Assembly: GCA_965216445.1 (NCBI GenBank)
Contig: OZ244166.1
Coordinates: 1,798,001 to 1,862,000, forward strand
Source of the DNA: MA-ANB-1 sp965216445
Lineage (GTDB): Bacteria; Actinomycetota; Acidimicrobiia; Spongiisociales; ZC4RG35
Reading direction: 5' to 3'
DNA length: 64,000 nt
The notes under the pieces were generated by a model. It saw nothing but the letters and a program-made list of their open reading frames with translations. It was not told the DNA's origin and did not search any database. Within the stretch, counting starts at the first letter, position 1; each line of letters opens with the position of its first letter. The translations under genes were made by a program, and so were the position numbers. Shown piece after piece: positions 33,318 through 41,851 of this stretch.

Positions 33318-34212
33318 CATCGGCCTCACCAACCAGGTCCAGGTAGACGTCTTCGAGCGTGGGTCGCTCGACAACAAGGTTTTCCAGCTCTATTGCCCGG
33401 GTCACTGCCCAGGAAGTGAGCTCATAAAGGAGTTGCGTCGGGCTTGACCCCTTGACCAGGACCGTTCCATCGGCTTCTTCGATCGCCGGGACCGGGAGGT
33501 CACCTACAGCAGTACCCTCAGGGACTGCGAACCTGATGGCCGCCTGAGCGTTCTGGCGCCCTCCAAGGGTGTCCGGTGTGCCCTCGGCAACGATTGACCC
33601 GGCGGCGATGACGGCTATCCGATTGGCGAGATGTTGCGCCTCATCCATGTAGTGGGTGGTCAGCAGAATCGTTTTTCCCAGCGTCGTGAGATTCTCCACT
33701 ATTGACCACGCCTGCCGACGTGCTGCTGGATCGAAACCAGTAGTCGGCTCGTCAAGAAAGATGAGGTCGGGGTCGCCAACCAGCCCAAGGGCCAGCTCGA
33801 GGCGTCGTCGCTGTCCCCCCGAGAGGGTCTTCACACGCACGCTGGACTTGGCTTCCAGACCAACGAGTTCGATCAACTCACCCGTCTGCCGTCGTTTCGG
33901 GTAAACGTCGCCGTATAGATCAATCACCTCAGAGACTGTCAACTCTGGCTCGACCGCGGTTTCCTGTAAGACAATGCCGATCCTCTCCCGGAACCCACGG
34001 CCCCCGGACTCAGGGTCGAAACCGAGCACGTCCACAGTCCCCGAACTCCGATCGCGATGTCCTTCGAGAATCTCGACAGTTGTCGTCTTACCTGCACCAT
34101 TTGGGCCCAGAAGAGCAAAGACCTCGCCGTGCTGGATAGACAGGTCGATGCCGCCGACAGCCGTTAGATCTCCATAGTTTTTGACCAAACCGGAAACCGA
34201 AATCGCTGTCAT
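33310..34212 (-). CDS. ABC-2 exporter ATPase
   Basis: A 300-residue ATP-binding subunit: Walker A GPNGAGKTT (about 34-42), signature LSGGQRRRLE (about 131-140), Walker B LIFLDEPTTGFD (about 152-163) and an H-loop in TTHYMDEAQ. The LDEPTTGFDP form and the 80-residue C-terminal tail match CcmA/DrrA-type drug or lipid exporters. It is followed by the permease with a short overlap. A second system of this kind is encoded at 52871-54657. Confidence 0.93.
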   Translation of the reverse strand: MTAISVSGLVKNYGDLTAVGGIDLSIQHGEVFALLGPNGAGKTTTVEILEGHRDRSSGTVDVLGFDPESGGRGFRERIGIVLQETAVEPELTVSEVIDLYGDVYPKRRQTGELIELVGLEAKSSVRVKTLSGGQRRRLELALGLVGDPDLIFLDEPTTGFDPAARRQAWSIVENLTTLGKTILLTTHYMDEAQHLANRIAVIAAGSIVAEGTPDTLGGRQNAQAAIRFAVPEGTAVGDLPVPAIEEADGTVLVKGSSPTQLLYELTSWAVTRAIELENLVVERPTLEDVYLDLVGEADDV

Positions 34213-34230
34213 CCGACCAGACGTTAGACG

Positions 34231-34728
34231 TTAAGTCCGATACGGCGCCGATCGCTCGGAGGTTGCGCTCGCAGTCGGTTTCAACTCCACAACCGGGATC
34301 ACTCGCGGAGTTCGGGTTTGGTACTCCGCGTAGCCCTGATAGGCGCCAACGATCCTTGGCCACCAATTCGCTCGCTCCGAAGGCGTCATGGTCCGAGCAA
34401 CCACATCTTGGCGTTCGCCTTCGACCGAAATCGACGCCGCAGGCTGAGCGACAAGGTTCCGGTACCACTGCGGGTGCTCCGGACGGCCGCCGTAAGAAGC
34501 TACGACTACAAAGGTGCCTTCGCTTCTCAGATAGAGAAGCGGAACCGTGTGTTCCCTCCCGCTGCGCTCCCCGACCGTGGTCAGGAGCAGCATGTCGTTG
34601 TTGACAAGTCGACGTCCGATCCTGCCTTTGGTCAAGCGATACACGTGTTTATGCAAGGCCGAGAGCAGTTTGACGTTGCGATCTTTGATCCCAATTCCTC
34701 CTCTGGCGCTGGCAAAAGCTCTTCCCAC
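34231..34728 (-). CDS. Deazaflavin-dependent nitroreductase-like protein (Ddn family)
   Basis: A 165-residue split-barrel protein of the DUF385/Ddn family, whose actinobacterial members use F420 (for example to activate nitroimidazoles). Seen: RLVNNDMLLLTTVGERSGREHTVPLLYL (F420 phosphate-binding strands) and YGGRPEHPQWYRNLVAQPAASI, the hallmark GxxxHPxWYxNL. The start is GTG 34728; a shorter start is possible because the GGAGGA stretch lies inside the frame. It fits the F420-rich character of the window. The natural substrate is unknown. Confidence 0.85.
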   Translation of the reverse strand: MGRAFASARGGIGIKDRNVKLLSALHKHVYRLTKGRIGRRLVNNDMLLLTTVGERSGREHTVPLLYLRSEGTFVVVASYGGRPEHPQWYRNLVAQPAASISVEGERQDVVARTMTPSERANWWPRIVGAYQGYAEYQTRTPRVIPVVELKPTASATSERSAPYRT

Positions 34729-34873
34729 TCACTCCCGGAGACGAACTGGTCTTCGCCTCCGCGGACAGACTGTATATGCTTGTGGTGGTTGGCCCACCGT
34801 GGTCAGCTTTCACAGATCGATCCGACCAGGCGTCAGCCTCGACGATCCGACGCTTCGGAAGGAGCACTACCCA

Positions 34874-35128
34874 ATGTCCAGCAACCTATTTGTGGGGAAT
34901 CTCACATACGGGGTCAACAACGCCGACCTCGAATCACTGTTTAGCCAATATGGCCAGGTGACCAAGGCGCAGGTAATCACCGATCGCGACAGCGGCCGGT
35001 CCCGCGGCTTCGGCTTTGTCGAGATGTCCACCGTGGAAGAGGCCAATGCCGCCATCGAGGCGCTCAATGGCAAGGACCATGAGGGGCGCAACCTCACCGT
35101 CAATATCGCACGGGAGCGTTCGCGCTAA
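34874..35128 (+). CDS. RRM-type RNA-binding protein
   Basis: An 84-residue protein consisting of one RNA recognition motif: RNP2 LFVGNL at residues 5-10 and RNP1 RGFGFVEM at 44-51, which together bind single-stranded RNA through aromatic side chains. Bacterial single-RRM proteins are found in cyanobacteria and some actinobacteria, often cold- or stress-related. ATG 34874 with AGGAG 9-10 bases upstream is clear; the longer frame from 34547 is an artefact of the overlapping nitroreductase. A strong terminator follows at 35186. Confidence 0.93.
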   Translation: MSSNLFVGNLTYGVNNADLESLFSQYGQVTKAQVITDRDSGRSRGFGFVEMSTVEEANAAIEALNGKDHEGRNLTVNIARERSR

Positions 35129-35185
35129 AACCCGCTAGATCTTCTGGCCACCTCGCCGAGTTAGCTCGCCAGGTGGTCGAAAGTT

Positions 35186-35221
35186 GAAGAAAGCCCCGTT
35201 CCTCGGAACGGGGCTTTCTTC
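35186..35221 (+). terminator. Strong intrinsic terminator after the RRM gene
   Basis: A perfect 17-bp inverted repeat: GAAGAAAGCCCCGTTCC at 35186-35202 and its complement at 35205-35221, closing on a tight CTCG-type loop, followed by CAGTTTTG. This is the cleanest intrinsic terminator in the window and isolates the RRM gene from the downstream stress island. Confidence 0.9.
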
Positions 35222-35315
35222 AGTTTTGCACCGAAACCAACGCTCATTGCAGGGGCCCACGGCGACACCTGATCCCGGGCCATTTTGTTCGTAGTGCTGA
35301 AGGTCCCGCAAAGCC

Positions 35316-35329
35316 GGTCCGAAAGTCCC
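35316..35329 (-). promoter_or_regulatory. DosR-like candidate operator upstream of the PPOX gene
   Basis: On the minus strand this reads GGGACTTTCGGACC, matching 11 of 14 core positions of the mycobacterial DosR (DevR) site core GGGACTWWAGTCCC. The 11-mer CCGAWAGTCCC recurs exactly, with W allowed, upstream of the CBS-BON gene (39273-39283). The site lies about 30 bases before an AAGATACGCT sequence that could serve as the -10 element. Alternatively GGTCC/GGACC here may form an RNA hairpin. Confidence 0.4.
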
Positions 35330-35364
35330 TAGGACCTAGCAGGGGCCAAAGATACGCTCTCGTC

Positions 35365-35823
35365 ATGGAGACCTTGAGTACCGAAGCTGCCACGGATCTA
35401 CTCAACAGCGCGAAAGTGGGGCATATCGCCGTCGTTGATGACGGTGTCCCCTACGTGTCCCCCGTTTCATACGTAATCATCAACGGAGAGTTCTGCTTCC
35501 GGACCGGTCGCGGCCGGCGCACGAATGCCATTCGTGAGAATCCGAAGGTCTCGATCGAAGCGATGCGCGAGACCCAGGACGGTGGCTGGGAGTGTGTTAT
35601 CGCTGCTGGAGAAGCACGGGAAGTAGACGACACCAAGCTCGCCCAGGAGATCATCTCCGGTCTCCTCTCCAAATACAGGGACGAGATTGGCTCTCCGCTG
35701 ACCCGTGGGGCGAGGAATCCGATCCCCGAGCCGGCCACGATGATCGCAGTGAGATTGACCGAAGTCTCAGGCCGCGGTTCGGGAAGCTGGTTCTCGATCC
35801 CGACCCGGCCTGGACGACTGTAA
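35365..35823 (+). CDS. Pyridoxamine-phosphate-oxidase-fold protein (NimA-like)
   Basis: A 152-residue split-barrel flavin-binding protein of the PPOX/Nim family, with the pattern LNSAKVGHIAVVDDGVPYVSPVSYVI, then FRTGRGRRTNAIRENPKVSIE, and a final VRLTEVSGRGSGSW. Such proteins bind FMN or F420 and reduce nitroaromatics, quinones or other small molecules. It is first in a group with a CBS protein, an unknown, and a NarL-type two-component pair. The upstream DosR-like site suggests control by hypoxia or redox state; this is inference. Confidence 0.8.
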   Translation: METLSTEAATDLLNSAKVGHIAVVDDGVPYVSPVSYVIINGEFCFRTGRGRRTNAIRENPKVSIEAMRETQDGGWECVIAAGEAREVDDTKLAQEIISGLLSKYRDEIGSPLTRGARNPIPEPATMIAVRLTEVSGRGSGSWFSIPTRPGRL

Positions 35824-35849
35824 GACCACCAACAAAGGAGCTGCAACAC

Positions 35850-36221
35850 ATGGATCTGTCCGATTTGGTCGCAGGCGAGATCGTCACGACACCAGCCCAC
35901 ACGGGACTACACAGCGTTGCCCGCATGATGGAGGACCAGGGTGTCGGATCGATCGCAATCGTCGACAAGGGTGGCGAGTTCGTCGGATTGGTCACCGATC
36001 GGGACATTGTCCGTGCGGTAGCCGAAGATTTGGGATCCGACACGACCGCCGCGGACGTCATGACCAACGACCCTGACACCATTGACATCAATACCGACGT
36101 TTCTGATGCGGTCGCGTGGATGAACGCCACCGGCTACAGGCACCTGCCGGTCACACGAGGCGGCAAGTTGGTGGGGATGATCAGCATCAAAGACCTGCTC
36201 TGGGCGGTTGCGGGCGACTGA
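35850..36221 (+). CDS. CBS-domain pair protein (Hrp1-like)
   Basis: A 123-residue protein made only of two CBS domains (about 1-60 and 65-123), with the typical VGSIAIVDKGGEFVGLVTDRDIVRA and GYRHLPVTRGGKLVGMISIKDLL. Stand-alone CBS pairs sense adenosine nucleotides. M. tuberculosis Hrp1, a DosR-regulated protein, has the same architecture. AAAGGAG at 35834-35840 gives a good ribosome site. The next gene starts directly after its TGA stop (TGAATG), so they are coupled. Confidence 0.92.
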   Translation: MDLSDLVAGEIVTTPAHTGLHSVARMMEDQGVGSIAIVDKGGEFVGLVTDRDIVRAVAEDLGSDTTAADVMTNDPDTIDINTDVSDAVAWMNATGYRHLPVTRGGKLVGMISIKDLLWAVAGD

Positions 36222-36686
36222 ATGTTTGTCGAGCACGAGGTTGACGTCGCACTGTCAATCGACGTGTTGGAGCATGCTCTGATCGACCACCTTTCTGCGG
36301 TAGAGGGGCTGGGCGAGGTGGTCTACCGCAACGGTGAGGAGCTTCGAAGCCGCGTCGGCCCGGAGACCCAACTTGCGAAAGAGGTGGTTCTCAAATTCGG
36401 CCAGCCGCGCATTTCCAGGTCGGGTCTTGCTGTGCCGGTCACCTGGCGTGCCACCGCCGCTCGAGTCCTTTTTCCACGGCTAACCGGGGAACTCGAGGCC
36501 TTTCGCAATTCCCCGACAGGCTCGACTCTTCGACTACGTGGTTCCTACGACCCTCCATTCGGCTGGGTTGGTGACGCCCTGGACCACCTGCTGCTCGAGC
36601 GGGTTGCAAGGCTGACGATCGCCGATTGGCTGCAGCGCATTGGGGATTCTCTGGAGCAGGAAGCCTCGAAAGCTCAATCCGAGTAG
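36222..36686 (+). CDS. Conserved protein of unknown function (possible SRPBCC-like fold)
   Basis: A 154-residue protein beginning immediately after the CBS gene stop. It has a central HALIDHLSAVEGLGE helix and the repeated beta pattern GLAVPVTWRATAARVLFPRLTGELEAFR, then LRLRGSYDPPFGWVGDALD and a final helix. The strand-rich middle and helical end could fit a START/SRPBCC (polyketide-cyclase) fold, which I cannot confirm. Context is a stress island with CBS, PPOX and a two-component pair. It overlaps the end of the converging kinase gene by 13 bp. Confidence 0.7.
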   Translation: MFVEHEVDVALSIDVLEHALIDHLSAVEGLGEVVYRNGEELRSRVGPETQLAKEVVLKFGQPRISRSGLAVPVTWRATAARVLFPRLTGELEAFRNSPTGSTLRLRGSYDPPFGWVGDALDHLLLERVARLTIADWLQRIGDSLEQEASKAQSE

Positions 36687-37795
36687 GGCAACACAACCTC
36701 GACGGAAGTACCAACTCCTCGAACCGAACGGATCGCAGCCATTCCTCCAAGCCGAGACGCCCTCTTTTTCAGGTTGGTTAGGCCCATACCTCGGGCAACA
36801 CCGTCTGTGTCAAACCCTGAGCCCTGATCGACAACCGAGATCACCAATCTGTCTCCAAGCAAATCAACCCGGAGTTCTATGCTGTCAGAATCGCTATGAC
36901 GCAGGGCATTCGATACCGCCTCGGCCACTATCGGCTCAACCGAATCCGTCATCTCAGGCGAAAGGCGAAGCGTCGGCGGTTCAACGGTGATTATTGGATT
37001 GACTTGATAAGGACCCGCCAACCGGCCGACTTGAGCGTGGAGCACCTCCAGGAACGAGCCCTGTTCTCTACGCTTGCTGAGGTCCGAGACAATGCTCCTC
37101 AGAGAGTCAATGGTCTCGTCGATTCTCGCGACGGCATCGTCGAGCCCCACCCGTACAGTCTCGTCTGTCGTGCCCGCAGCCAGGCCCTGTAACTGGAGGC
37201 CGGTTCCAAACAGATCCTGAATGATCGAATCATGGAGATCTCGACCAATGCGCTGCCTGTCTTCTGTGACAGCGATTGCGGCCAATCTGGTTCTCAGCCT
37301 CGTCGTCTCGACCGCTGCAGCGGCAATAGCCGCTAAGGCCTCAACGATCAGTTGATCGTCCTCGTCGAATCCGCCCGTCTTCTCGGCGAGGTACAGGTTT
37401 CCGAAAGCTCTGGCTGCTGACCCAACGGCGACCCCAAGAAATGATCCCATTGGGGGATGATGAGGGGGGAATCCCACGGAATCGGGGTGTGTCGTGAGGT
37501 CGTCCAACCGAATTGATGCCCTCTCCTTGATCAGCGTTCCCAGAACCCCGCGACCCTCGGGCACGTGGCCGATCAATCTCACCGTGTCGGGGTCGATTCC
37601 GTGGTGGACAAACTCGACGAGTGTCTTGTGCTCCCCGATCACGCCCAATGCTCCATACTTCGCCCCCGTCGCCTCACATGCGATCTCGACGAGTTTCTTC
37701 AGCATGGCCTCGAGGTTGACCTCCCCGACCAGTGATGCGACTGCATCTGCCAGTGCTCTAAGTCTTTCAGCCGGTATCTGTCCACTCACGCTCAC
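36674..37795 (-). CDS. GAF-domain sensor histidine kinase (DevS/NarX class)
   Basis: A 373-residue cytoplasmic kinase. A GAF domain occupies about 20-165 and may bind haem, a nucleotide or another ligand (DevS and DosT use haem in GAF; no conserved proximal histidine was checked). HisKA_3 follows with the phosphorylatable histidine in GRDLHDSIIQDLF (about 187), and an HATPase_c domain with EAVSNALRHSDS and DQGSGFD and GMGLTNLKKRA. It is divergently placed next to the response regulator at 37850, making a DevRS/NarXL-type pair. Confidence 0.92.
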   Translation of the reverse strand: MSVSGQIPAERLRALADAVASLVGEVNLEAMLKKLVEIACEATGAKYGALGVIGEHKTLVEFVHHGIDPDTVRLIGHVPEGRGVLGTLIKERASIRLDDLTTHPDSVGFPPHHPPMGSFLGVAVGSAARAFGNLYLAEKTGGFDEDDQLIVEALAAIAAAAVETTRLRTRLAAIAVTEDRQRIGRDLHDSIIQDLFGTGLQLQGLAAGTTDETVRVGLDDAVARIDETIDSLRSIVSDLSKRREQGSFLEVLHAQVGRLAGPYQVNPIITVEPPTLRLSPEMTDSVEPIVAEAVSNALRHSDSDSIELRVDLLGDRLVISVVDQGSGFDTDGVARGMGLTNLKKRASRLGGMAAIRSVRGVGTSVEVVLPYSD

Positions 37796-37849
37796 GGAGC
37801 GTAACTGGTCAAAATGCGCACTCTGAACATGGCCGGGTACCCTCTGATT

Positions 37850-38506
37850 GTGAGTATCAGAGTTCTAATTGTTGACGATCACGAAATCGTCCGACAGGGC
37901 CTGAAAGCCATGTTGTCGGCCCATGACGATATCGAAGTGGTCGGTGAGGCAAGTTCTGGGGAAGAGGCGATTCGTCGCTCCGGGCTCGATGAACCCGACG
38001 TCGTTGTCATGGATGTCCGGATGCCAGAGCAATCGGGGGTCGAAGCCTGCCGTGCCATCCTGGCCAGGTTCCCTCAGATACGTGTCTTGATGCTCACGTC
38101 CTACGCCGACGAAGAGGCGTTGATGGCCTCGATCATGGCGGGTGCGTCGGGTTACGTGCTCAAGCGTGTGAAAGGCTCCGAATTGGTCGACGACATCATT
38201 CGGGTAGCCAACGGAGAGTCCCTTCTCGACAAGGAAATGGTCGACCGGTTGTTCGAGCGGCTCCGAACCGGCAAGGTGGAAGATCCCCGACTCGCCAAGC
38301 TGACCGATCAGGAAAGGGTATTGGTGCACCACATCGCTCGTGGGCTCACCAACAAGCAGATCTCCGAGGAGATGTTCCTAGCCGAGAAGACCGTCAAGAA
38401 CTACGTCTCGTCCATTCTGACCAAGATGAACATGAGCAACCGGTCCGAGGCCGCCGCCTACGTAGCCAGGGTCGAGACCGACCACAAAGATCCCGAAGAG
38501 TGGTGA
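37850..38506 (+). CDS. NarL/FixJ-family response regulator (DosR/DevR-like)
   Basis: A 218-residue regulator: receiver domain with VLIVDDHEIVRQG, phospho-acceptor D55 in VVVMDVRMPE, T/K in MLTSYADE and SGYVLKRV; a linker helix; and a LuxR-type helix-turn-helix, LTDQERVLVHHIARGLTNKQISEEMFLAEKTVKNYVSSILTKM (spread over about 151-194). GTG 37850 gives the canonical N-terminus; the frame extends to 37814. It pairs with the GAF kinase across 54 bp. Candidate targets with a shared motif lie nearby (35316 and 39273). Confidence 0.93.
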   Translation: MSIRVLIVDDHEIVRQGLKAMLSAHDDIEVVGEASSGEEAIRRSGLDEPDVVVMDVRMPEQSGVEACRAILARFPQIRVLMLTSYADEEALMASIMAGASGYVLKRVKGSELVDDIIRVANGESLLDKEMVDRLFERLRTGKVEDPRLAKLTDQERVLVHHIARGLTNKQISEEMFLAEKTVKNYVSSILTKMNMSNRSEAAAYVARVETDHKDPEEW

Positions 38507-38522
38507 CGACGTTTACGGGCGG

Positions 38523-39215
38523 TTATCGCCGATAGAACCAGTCCGCCAAGGGCGCCCCGCCCGACATCGGGCCATCGGCACGTTTGGTGTCGTCGACTTC
38601 GTACTCGACATCTTCGGCGTTGACCTCGATCACACCGTCGATGCGACGCGACATTTCTTCGAGGATGCGACGGTCGGACCTAGTCGGTACCGAACCGCTC
38701 AGATGGACCAGACCTTTGGAGACCTCCACGTTTAGCCCGTTGGGGTCGAGCCACAAGATCCGTTCGATCACATCACTTCGAATCTCGCTTCCGATCTCTG
38801 AATCGTCGCGTGCAAAAACCTTGAGAATGTCCGATCGGCTCAGAATCCCCACGAGTTTTCCAGACTGATCAACCACCGGGAGCCTTTTGATGTTCGCTGT
38901 CTCCATTTTTCGGGCGGCTTTTGAGTGATCCGCAGTCGGTTTGATGGTCTTTACCTTCTTGGTCATTGCGTCGGAGACCGTCATCGCCGGATCTTCGACA
39001 CTCTTGAAGAATGATGACAACGTCAACGCCGGGTGCTTCCTGTTCTCCTGGTGGAGAATGTCGTTTTCGGTGATGATGCCGACCAGGTTTCCCTCGGTGT
39101 CCAGCACCGGCAGGCCACTGACCTTTCGCTCCAAGAGGACCGCTGCCGCATCCTTGAGAGACTCCCCTGAGGAAATCGTTGCCACGTCTCGAGTCATGAT
39201 CTGTTCAACTTGCAT
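38523..39215 (-). CDS. CBS-CBS-BON domain protein
   Basis: A 230-residue protein: two CBS domains (about 5-60 and 80-140; QIMTRDVATISSGESLKDAA, then DAMTKKVKTIKPTADHSKAARKMET) and a C-terminal BON domain (about 155-205) with GLVHLSGSVPTRSDRRILEEMS. CBS senses nucleotides; BON binds membranes or polypeptides. Similar proteins are stress-induced in mycobacteria. AAGGAG lies just before the ATG at 39215. The DosR-like motif CCGAWAGTCCC is about 60 bp upstream on this gene's promoter side. Confidence 0.9.
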   Translation of the reverse strand: MQVEQIMTRDVATISSGESLKDAAAVLLERKVSGLPVLDTEGNLVGIITENDILHQENRKHPALTLSSFFKSVEDPAMTVSDAMTKKVKTIKPTADHSKAARKMETANIKRLPVVDQSGKLVGILSRSDILKVFARDDSEIGSEIRSDVIERILWLDPNGLNVEVSKGLVHLSGSVPTRSDRRILEEMSRRIDGVIEVNAEDVEYEVDDTKRADGPMSGGAPLADWFYRR

Positions 39216-39272
39216 TTCAAATCTCCTTTTCCCTTTGCCAAAGCTAAAAGGGAGCGGACAGTTCCAACACCG

Positions 39273-39283
39273 CCGATAGTCCC
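39273..39283 (-). promoter_or_regulatory. Second copy of the DosR-like motif
   Basis: CCGATAGTCCC on the plus strand, read on the minus strand as GGGACTATCGG, the same 11-mer class as at 35319-35329. It lies 58-68 bp upstream of the CBS-BON start and about 33 bases from a TTTTAGCTTT sequence that could act as a -10 region, so an activator there would touch the -35 region. Confidence 0.4.
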
Positions 39284-39336
39284 AAGTGGGTCAGGAATAC
39301 GTCCCATTTCCGTCTGTCTCCGGCTAGCTTTTTTGG

Positions 39337-40518
39337 GTGACGCGACCGGTGATATCCAATGAAGAACGTCGTCGACGACTGGCGATCAGGCATCACCTGA
39401 CTCCCGCCCTACGAACGGAGGGGATCGCAAACATCGCCGACGATCTCGTCGCGATCCACGGGACAGATCCGGTGTCGGTCTACCTCTCGTTTGCGGCTCG
39501 AATGCCAACTCCGACCATCTCCGCTATCTCCACCGCGATCCATACAGAAAGGTGCGTACGGCGTCACCACGCCATGAGGCGAACCCTGTGGTTGATGACA
39601 CCCGACGTACTCGTCGATGCTCACCACTCGTCGACGTTGAAGATTGCGAACTCCGAGGAGCGGCGACTGCTCAAGTGGCTGTCTGCCAGCCCGGAGGTCA
39701 ATGATGCGGAAAACTGGCTGGGTCGAGCGATAGATACCGCAGTTGGATACGTCGAGTCTGTCGGCGAGGCATCAACCAAGGAAATTGGGGCTGCCCACCC
39801 TGAATTGAAAGTCACGCTCAGCGTCCCCGGAGCCAGCGGACCGGCCACCCTTCCCGCTCACACCCGAGTACTACTTCAGGCCGGGTTCCGCGGTCAGCTG
39901 CTCCGTGGCCGCCCAATGGGTACGTGGGTCGCTTCCCAATACAAATGGACCCGAAGTGGTACCGATCTGTTCTCGAAGCAGAAGGCCCCGGATACTCAAT
40001 CTGCAGCCACTCGTCTCCTGAACCGGTTCTTGCAACGGTTTGGCCCCGCGACTGAGGTCGACATTCGTTGGTGGACGGGTTGGACCGCCGCGCTCGTCCG
40101 TACCGGACTGAGGGAGTTGGAAGCAGTGGAGGTAGACCTGGAGTCAGATGGAACCGGTTGGGTTCTGCCCGACGACCTGGACTCCACACCCGAGACGGAG
40201 GAATGGGTTGCCGTGCTCCCGGGTCTCGACGCAACACCAATGGGTTGGAAAGGGCGAGGCTGGTATCTCGGTGAAGCCGAAACGCGCGTCTTCGACAGGT
40301 ATGGAAACGTCGGACCAACGATCTGGGCAGACGGGCGAATCGTGGGCGGATGGGCTCAACGCCCCGACGGTTCGATCGCCACGGAGTTCTACGATTCTGT
40401 CAACGGCGCCCAAGAGGCACTGTTGGCGGAAGAGGTGGAGAGACTGCGAGCCCTGGTTGGTGACACCCGATTCCGGTTTCGGTTCCCGAGCCCGAGTTAT
40501 CGCGAGCTCATCGCCTAG
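39337..40518 (+). CDS. Winged-helix DNA-binding-domain protein (AlkZ-like, HTH_42)
   Basis: A 393-residue protein of the HTH_42 / AlkZ-like superfamily, whose characterised members are DNA glycosylases that unhook interstrand crosslinks or remove alkylated bases. The position of the catalytic QxD/QxQ motif is occupied by VAIHGTDPVSVYLSFAAR (residues about 38-55), so a histidine replaces the usual glutamine, as in some AlkZ-like subgroups. Three tandem winged-helix units are expected. The start is GTG 39337. It is likely a DNA-repair enzyme; the lesion is unknown. Confidence 0.8.
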   Translation: MTRPVISNEERRRRLAIRHHLTPALRTEGIANIADDLVAIHGTDPVSVYLSFAARMPTPTISAISTAIHTERCVRRHHAMRRTLWLMTPDVLVDAHHSSTLKIANSEERRLLKWLSASPEVNDAENWLGRAIDTAVGYVESVGEASTKEIGAAHPELKVTLSVPGASGPATLPAHTRVLLQAGFRGQLLRGRPMGTWVASQYKWTRSGTDLFSKQKAPDTQSAATRLLNRFLQRFGPATEVDIRWWTGWTAALVRTGLRELEAVEVDLESDGTGWVLPDDLDSTPETEEWVAVLPGLDATPMGWKGRGWYLGEAETRVFDRYGNVGPTIWADGRIVGGWAQRPDGSIATEFYDSVNGAQEALLAEEVERLRALVGDTRFRFRFPSPSYRELIA

Positions 40519-40543
40519 TGGCTCAAAAGATCTTGCGATCCTC

Positions 40544-40915
40544 CTAGAAGGCTTTCGGCCCGAACCGACCCCAGGCAACCACCAAAGCCAAGATTCCCAA
40601 GAATAGGTTTACGAACACAAACCTGGTCTCTCCCCGTCTTGCGTGCAGCACAACGGCGCCCACCACTATCAGTACCAGGCCCGAAGCGGCAATCGGTGTC
40701 AGCACCTCGGCAATCCCGAACAGTGGCGGCAGGACCAGCCCAAGTGCGGCAAGGATCTCCATCAACCCAACGAATTTGAGCAACGACGGAGATACGTCTT
40801 CCGCCCAGGCCATTTGCTCCTTGAAATCGTCGTACGACTTAGTGATCTTCATCACTCCCGACATGCCAAACGCGAACGCCAATACAGCAGCCACTATCCA
40901 CAGAAATACGTCCAT
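40544..40915 (-). CDS. DoxX-family membrane protein
   Basis: A 123-residue protein with four transmembrane helices (about 4-21, 46-65, 70-90 and 98-118), and the family pattern FAFGMSGVMKITKS near the first helix and FVGLMEILAALGLVLPPL in the second. DoxX proteins act in membrane redox processes in some organisms; in mycobacteria one forms a complex with SodA and a thiol oxidoreductase. The role here is unknown. It stands between the converging AlkZ-like gene and the zinc locus. Confidence 0.85.
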   Translation of the reverse strand: MDVFLWIVAAVLAFAFGMSGVMKITKSYDDFKEQMAWAEDVSPSLLKFVGLMEILAALGLVLPPLFGIAEVLTPIAASGLVLIVVGAVVLHARRGETRFVFVNLFLGILALVVAWGRFGPKAF

Positions 40916-41006
40916 AGGTTCTGAGCCTCCCGGGTGTTATTCCGCATTCTCAACCGACGCGAGGAGGTGCGTTTTCCGGGGACAGTCCCGCAAAGGTGGA
41001 TGCAAC

Positions 41007-41846
41007 TCAGACGACTTGGGTCGATGTGTGGAACCGCGCCGCGAGTGCCTGAGCAGCCATAACGATGAAGAACAAGACGATGGGTACCACGGCCATAGTT
41101 GCTGATCCGGAAGTATTGGCGTGGTAACTGATGATCAAACCAAGCCATACCGAAAAGACTCCGATCCCTACTGCCAGAGCCATGATGGAAGGCACCCTGC
41201 GCGCCATCAGGGCTGCCGTGGCCGGTGGGCCAACGAGCAAGCCAAAAACCAACATTGTCCCGACAGTCTGAAAAGAGCCGATGACAACGAGGGCGATGAG
41301 TCCGAGCATGGCAGCATGAGCAAGGCGCGGCTTGAGTCCGAGCAATCTCGCCTTTTGTTCATTGAAAGACAGAACCAGGAAGGGGCGATACATCAAACCA
41401 GACACCAGCGTGGTGGCTACAGCTACAAGGCCGAGCCATACGATGTCGCTGGAGGTAGCGCCCAGAACATCCCCGAACAGGATCGAAGTCAGGTCTCCCG
41501 CATAAGACGAGCTGCGTGAAATGAGGATCACACCGAGGCCGAGCATCCCAACAAACAGAAGCCCTATCCCAGTGTCCTCCGGGAACCTGGTTTGGCGATG
41601 GACGAGATTGATGCCCGCCAACATCACAGCCGCCGCCACCCCCGCCCCAAGCAAGGGGTTGAAATCGAGAACCACGGCAAGGGCAATTCCGGGAATCACG
41701 CCGTGAACCAGAGCATCACCGAGGAATGTCATCCCCCGAATGACCACCCAGGTCCCCACCAGGGCGAGCCCCACTGCCGCCAAGGAACCAGCAAGAAGAG
41801 CCCGTTGCTGGAAGACGAGAGCAAACGGTTCGGTGAACCAATCCAT
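41007..41846 (-). CDS. Zinc/manganese ABC transporter permease
   Basis: A 279-residue ABC-3 permease with about eight transmembrane helices. The family block YRPFLVLSFNEQKARLLGLKP and the GSFQTVGTMLVFGLLVGPPATA stretch are characteristic of ZnuB/MntB/AztB. It imports Zn2+ or Mn2+ together with the binding protein (5 bp upstream) and the ATPase encoded across the divergent control region. The zinc assignment follows from the His-rich loop of the binding protein and the Fur-family regulator in the locus. Confidence 0.9.
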   Translation of the reverse strand: MDWFTEPFALVFQQRALLAGSLAAVGLALVGTWVVIRGMTFLGDALVHGVIPGIALAVVLDFNPLLGAGVAAAVMLAGINLVHRQTRFPEDTGIGLLFVGMLGLGVILISRSSSYAGDLTSILFGDVLGATSSDIVWLGLVAVATTLVSGLMYRPFLVLSFNEQKARLLGLKPRLAHAAMLGLIALVVIGSFQTVGTMLVFGLLVGPPATAALMARRVPSIMALAVGIGVFSVWLGLIISYHANTSGSATMAVVPIVLFFIVMAAQALAARFHTSTQVV

Positions 41847-41851
41847 GAGGT

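Noticed and set aside
35301..35320. CCCGCAAAGCCGG resembling part of the c-di-GMP-I riboswitch core
   Set aside because: The other conserved parts of the motif, including the GGGCAAACC-like segment, are absent, so it is not called as a riboswitch.
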